This document shows, piece after piece, positions 62,011 through 64,000 of a stretch of 64,000 nt of DNA (positions are counted from its first letter, which is position 1; each line of letters starts with the position of its first letter). This DNA comes from Streptomyces venezuelae. Lineage in GTDB: Bacteria > Actinomycetota > Actinomycetes > Streptomycetales > Streptomycetaceae. A program made the position numbers and the translations under genes. Under the pieces are notes generated by a model. That model was not told the origin of the DNA. It did no database searches and saw only the letters and a program-made list of their open reading frames with translations. The stretch lies in NCBI RefSeq assembly GCF_008642355.1, contig NZ_CP029193.1:1450001-1514000 (forward strand), read 5' to 3'.

Positions 62011-63671
62011 GACGCGAGCCCCTCGGCAAGCGGTCCCAGCGCGAGCGCGGGGAAATAGGTGAGACCGGTGATGATCATGATCGTGCCGACCAGCAATCCG
62101 GTGAACAGCGGCTTTTCGGTGCGCAGGGTCCCCGCCGTCTCGGGAACCGGCTGCTGCGCGGCCAGCGACCCGGCGAGCGCGAGGACGAACACCATCGGCA
62201 GGAAGCGGCCGAGCAGCATCGCGAGCCCGATCGTGCTGTTGAACCACTGCGTGTCGGCGTTCAGGCCCGCGAAGGCCGAACCGTTGTTGTTGGCCCCTGA
62301 GGTGTAGGCGTAGAGGATCTCGGAGAAGCCGTGGGCGCCGGTGTTCGTCATGGAGTCGCCCGGGGTGGGCAGGGCCATCGCGACGGCCGTGAAGCCGAGG
62401 ACGAGCGCCGGGGTGACGAGGATGTAGCAGGCGGCCAGCTTGATCTCGCGGGTGCCGATCTTCTTGCCGAGGTACTCGGGGGTGCGGCCGACCATCAGTC
62501 CGGCGATGAACACGGCGATGAGGGCCATGACGAGCATGCCGTAAAGGCCGGATCCGGTGCCGCCGGGCGCGATCTCACCGAGCTGCATGCCGAGCAGCTG
62601 GATGCCGCCGCCGAAGCCGGTGTACGAGGAGTGGAAGGAGTTCACCGCGCCGGTGGAGGTGAGCGTGGTGGCGACGGAGAAGATCGCCGATCCCGCGACG
62701 CCGAACCGGTTCTCCTTGCCCTCCATCGCCCCGCCCGCGAGGTCGAAGGCCGGGCCGCCGTGGTGGAACTCGGTCCACATCATCAGCGCGGTGAAGCCGA
62801 GCCAGATCGTCGCCATCGTGGCGAGGATCGCGTAGCCCTGCCGGAGCGAGCCGACCATCCTGCCGAAGGTCCGCGTCAGTGCGAACGGGATGAGCAGGAT
62901 CAGGAAGATCTCGAAGAGGTTCGAGACCGGGCCGGGGTTCTCGAAGGGGTGGGCGGAGTTGGCGTTGAAGTAACCGCCGCCGTTGGTGCCGAGTTCCTTG
63001 ATGACTTCCTGCGAGGCGACGGCGCCGCCGTTCCATTCCTGCTTCGTACCGAGGAACTGTCCGACCTCGTGGATGCCGGAGAAGTTCTGCAGGGCGCCGC
63101 AGGCGACCAGGACGAGCGCGCCGATCACGGAGATCGGGAGCAGGATGCGGACGGTGCCGCGCACGAGGTCGGCCCAGAAGTTGCCGAGCTCACCGGTGCG
63201 GGACCGGGCGAAGCCGCGTACGAGGGCCACCGCGACGGCGATGCCCACGGCGGCCGAGACGAAGTTCTGGACCGCGAGACCGCCGGTCTGCACGACGTGG
63301 CCCATGGCCTGTTCGCCGGAGTACGACTGCCAGTTGGTGTTCGCGACGAACGACGCCGCGGTGTTGAACGCCTGGTCCGGGTCGATGGACTTGAAGCCGA
63401 GCGAGCCGGGCAGCGAGCCCTGGAGCCGCTGCAGCAGGTAGAGGAAGAGGACGCCGGCGGCGGAGAAGGCGAGGACGCCGCGCAGGTACGCGGGCCAGCG
63501 CATCTCCGTGTCGGGGTCGGCGCCGATGGCCTTGTAGATCCACTTCTCGGCACGGAGGTGCTTCTTCGAGCTGTAGACGCGGGCCATGTAGTCGCCGAGC
63601 GGACGGTATGCGAGCGCGAGCGCCGCCACGAGGGCGAGCAGCTGGAGCACACCGGCAAGAACGGGGCTCAT
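62007..63671 (-). CDS. kdpA: Potassium-transporting ATPase subunit A
   Basis: 554 residues with about ten membrane segments. It binds K+ at selectivity-filter-like loops: [46 protein letters not shown] and [13 protein letters not shown], each family-typical. It starts 8 bp after kdpF and overlaps kdpB. Confidence 0.96.
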   Translation of the reverse strand: MSPVLAGVLQLLALVAALALAYRPLGDYMARVYSSKKHLRAEKWIYKAIGADPDTEMRWPAYLRGVLAFSAAGVLFLYLLQRLQGSLPGSLGFKSIDPDQAFNTAASFVANTNWQSYSGEQAMGHVVQTGGLAVQNFVSAAVGIAVAVALVRGFARSRTGELGNFWADLVRGTVRILLPISVIGALVLVACGALQNFSGIHEVGQFLGTKQEWNGGAVASQEVIKELGTNGGGYFNANSAHPFENPGPVSNLFEIFLILLIPFALTRTFGRMVGSLRQGYAILATMATIWLGFTALMMWTEFHHGGPAFDLAGGAMEGKENRFGVAGSAIFSVATTLTSTGAVNSFHSSYTGFGGGIQLLGMQLGEIAPGGTGSGLYGMLVMALIAVFIAGLMVGRTPEYLGKKIGTREIKLAACYILVTPALVLGFTAVAMALPTPGDSMTNTGAHGFSEILYAYTSGANNNGSAFAGLNADTQWFNSTIGLAMLLGRFLPMVFVLALAGSLAAQQPVPETAGTLRTEKPLFTGLLVGTIMIITGLTYFPALALGPLAEGLAS

Positions 63672-63679
63672 ATCCGTAC

Positions 63680-63769
63680 TCAGAACCTCTCCGGGAAGAC
63701 GAGGGCGAGGACGAGATAGCCAAGGAGGGCGACGGCCACGACGAGGCCGACGATGTTCTCGGCGGTCAC
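63680..63769 (-). CDS. kdpF: KdpF small subunit
   Basis: 29 residues, one membrane helix: [20 protein letters not shown] then LALVFPERF. It matches KdpF in length and its C-terminal PERF. It stabilises the KdpABC complex in E. coli. The GTG at 63769 overlaps the TGA of the preceding small ORF. Confidence 0.9.
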   Translation of the reverse strand: MTAENIVGLVVAVALLGYLVLALVFPERF

Positions 63770-63849
63770 AGCTTCGTCACCCCCTTGGCGACGAGGGCCA
63801 CCAGCGCGAAGAGCGCGAGCGTGGTGACGACGAAGGCCACGTCGGCCAT
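63766..63849 (-). CDS. 27-residue membrane ORF ahead of kdpF
   Basis: Starts [18 protein letters not shown] and ends AKGVTKL. It has one hydrophobic helix and a basic end. AGGAG lies before the ATG, and the stop overlaps the kdpF start (GTGA), a strong sign that it is translated with it. It could be a second small subunit or a leader peptide for kdp expression. Confidence 0.7.
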   Translation of the reverse strand: MADVAFVVTTLALFALVALVAKGVTKL

Positions 63850-63889
63850 CGTGAGCTCCTGAAGGAAGTGGACGGTGCAGTAGTTGCTC

Positions 63890-63911
63890 GGACGGTTAGA
63901 GGTAACCGTCC
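63890..63911. promoter_or_regulatory. Perfect inverted repeat upstream of the kdp operon
   Basis: GGACGGTTA (63890-63898) and TAACCGTCC (63903-63911) form a 9-bp stem with loop GAGG, 41 bp before the first small ORF. On the plus strand TTTTC follows, so it could also end a plus-strand transcript. Confidence 0.55.
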
Positions 63912-63933
63912 TTTTCACCGTCCACGGCCGGCG

Positions 63934-63983
63934 TTGACACCCTCCATACGGCGCGTTCGGCCGTCTTGACGGCTCCCATACGG
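63934..63983. promoter_or_regulatory. Two 18-bp direct repeats upstream of kdp
   Basis: TTGACnnCnnCCATACGG occurs at 63934-63951 and 63966-63983, 14 of 18 identical, 32 bp apart (about three helix turns). This is the layout of paired regulator sites; KdpE or another regulator could bind here. Each copy begins with TTGAC, so a plus-strand promoter is also possible. Confidence 0.55.
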
Positions 63984-64000
63984 AGGGTGCCGGTCCGCGC

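Noticed and set aside
63850..64000. c-di-AMP (ydaO) riboswitch before kdp
   Set aside because: The conserved core bases of that class are not visible; only a short hairpin and direct repeats are.

Overview
The window reads as a stretch of Streptomyces chromosome. GC content is very high, third codon positions are G/C, GTG starts are common, and it carries actinobacterial marker genes: the Pup-proteasome genes, mycothiol ligase mshC, gylR with the glycerol genes, parJ and the chaplins chpC/chpH. From memory the backbone order (pup/dop/arc ... metH-gylR-glpFKD-parJ-mshC ... chpC-chpH) follows the SCO1640s-SCO1670s of S. coelicolor. That comparison is recollection, not a search.

Layout. 1-4651: Pup-proteasome block on the minus strand (prcB cut by the window edge, a broken endonuclease VII gene, pup, dop, arc). 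4906-10360: a ferredoxin, a secreted protein, trmI, a CBS-type site-2 protease, a RecB-like nuclease and an orphan NarL-type response regulator. 10448-18380: two tandem lone oligopeptide-binding lipoproteins, a HAD phosphatase and metH. 18647-23814: the glycerol regulon gylR-glpF-glpK-glpD. 23942-28264: a metabolic insert (nucleoside phosphorylase, amidohydrolase, molybdopterin oxidoreductase with flavin reductase, FadR-type regulator). 28415-29404: parJ. 29618-35174: a second insert (cytoplasmic subtilase with a glutamine-rich partner, secreted GH31 enzyme). 35418-46411: mshC and the conserved actinobacterial genes that follow it, corA, a ferritin-like protein, redox enzymes and a RecD2-like protein that has lost its P-loop. 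46472-49115: chpC, chpH and an M20 peptidase. A tRNA-Leu(GAG) lies at 49304-49391.

49454-58453 is the most unusual part. Starting 62 bp after tRNA-Leu, seven genes mix conflict/cell-death modules (caspase-TPR peptidase, NB-ARC-TPR STAND ATPase, an EACC1-like small protein) with a set of sugar-phosphate enzymes (phosphoheptose-isomerase-like SIS protein, GT20 trehalose-phosphate-synthase-like glycosyltransferase, glucose-6-phosphate dehydrogenase, Glk-type glucokinase). I propose this as a candidate undescribed system. A caspase/STAND/EACC signalling core would be tied to making or destroying a sugar phosphate. The kdp potassium operon follows (58487-63849): a 27-residue membrane ORF, kdpF, A, B, C and kdpE, with kdpD absent.

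Convergent and operon ends are mostly closed by strong GC-rich hairpins, many perfect. No insertion sequence, CRISPR array, rRNA or prophage was seen.
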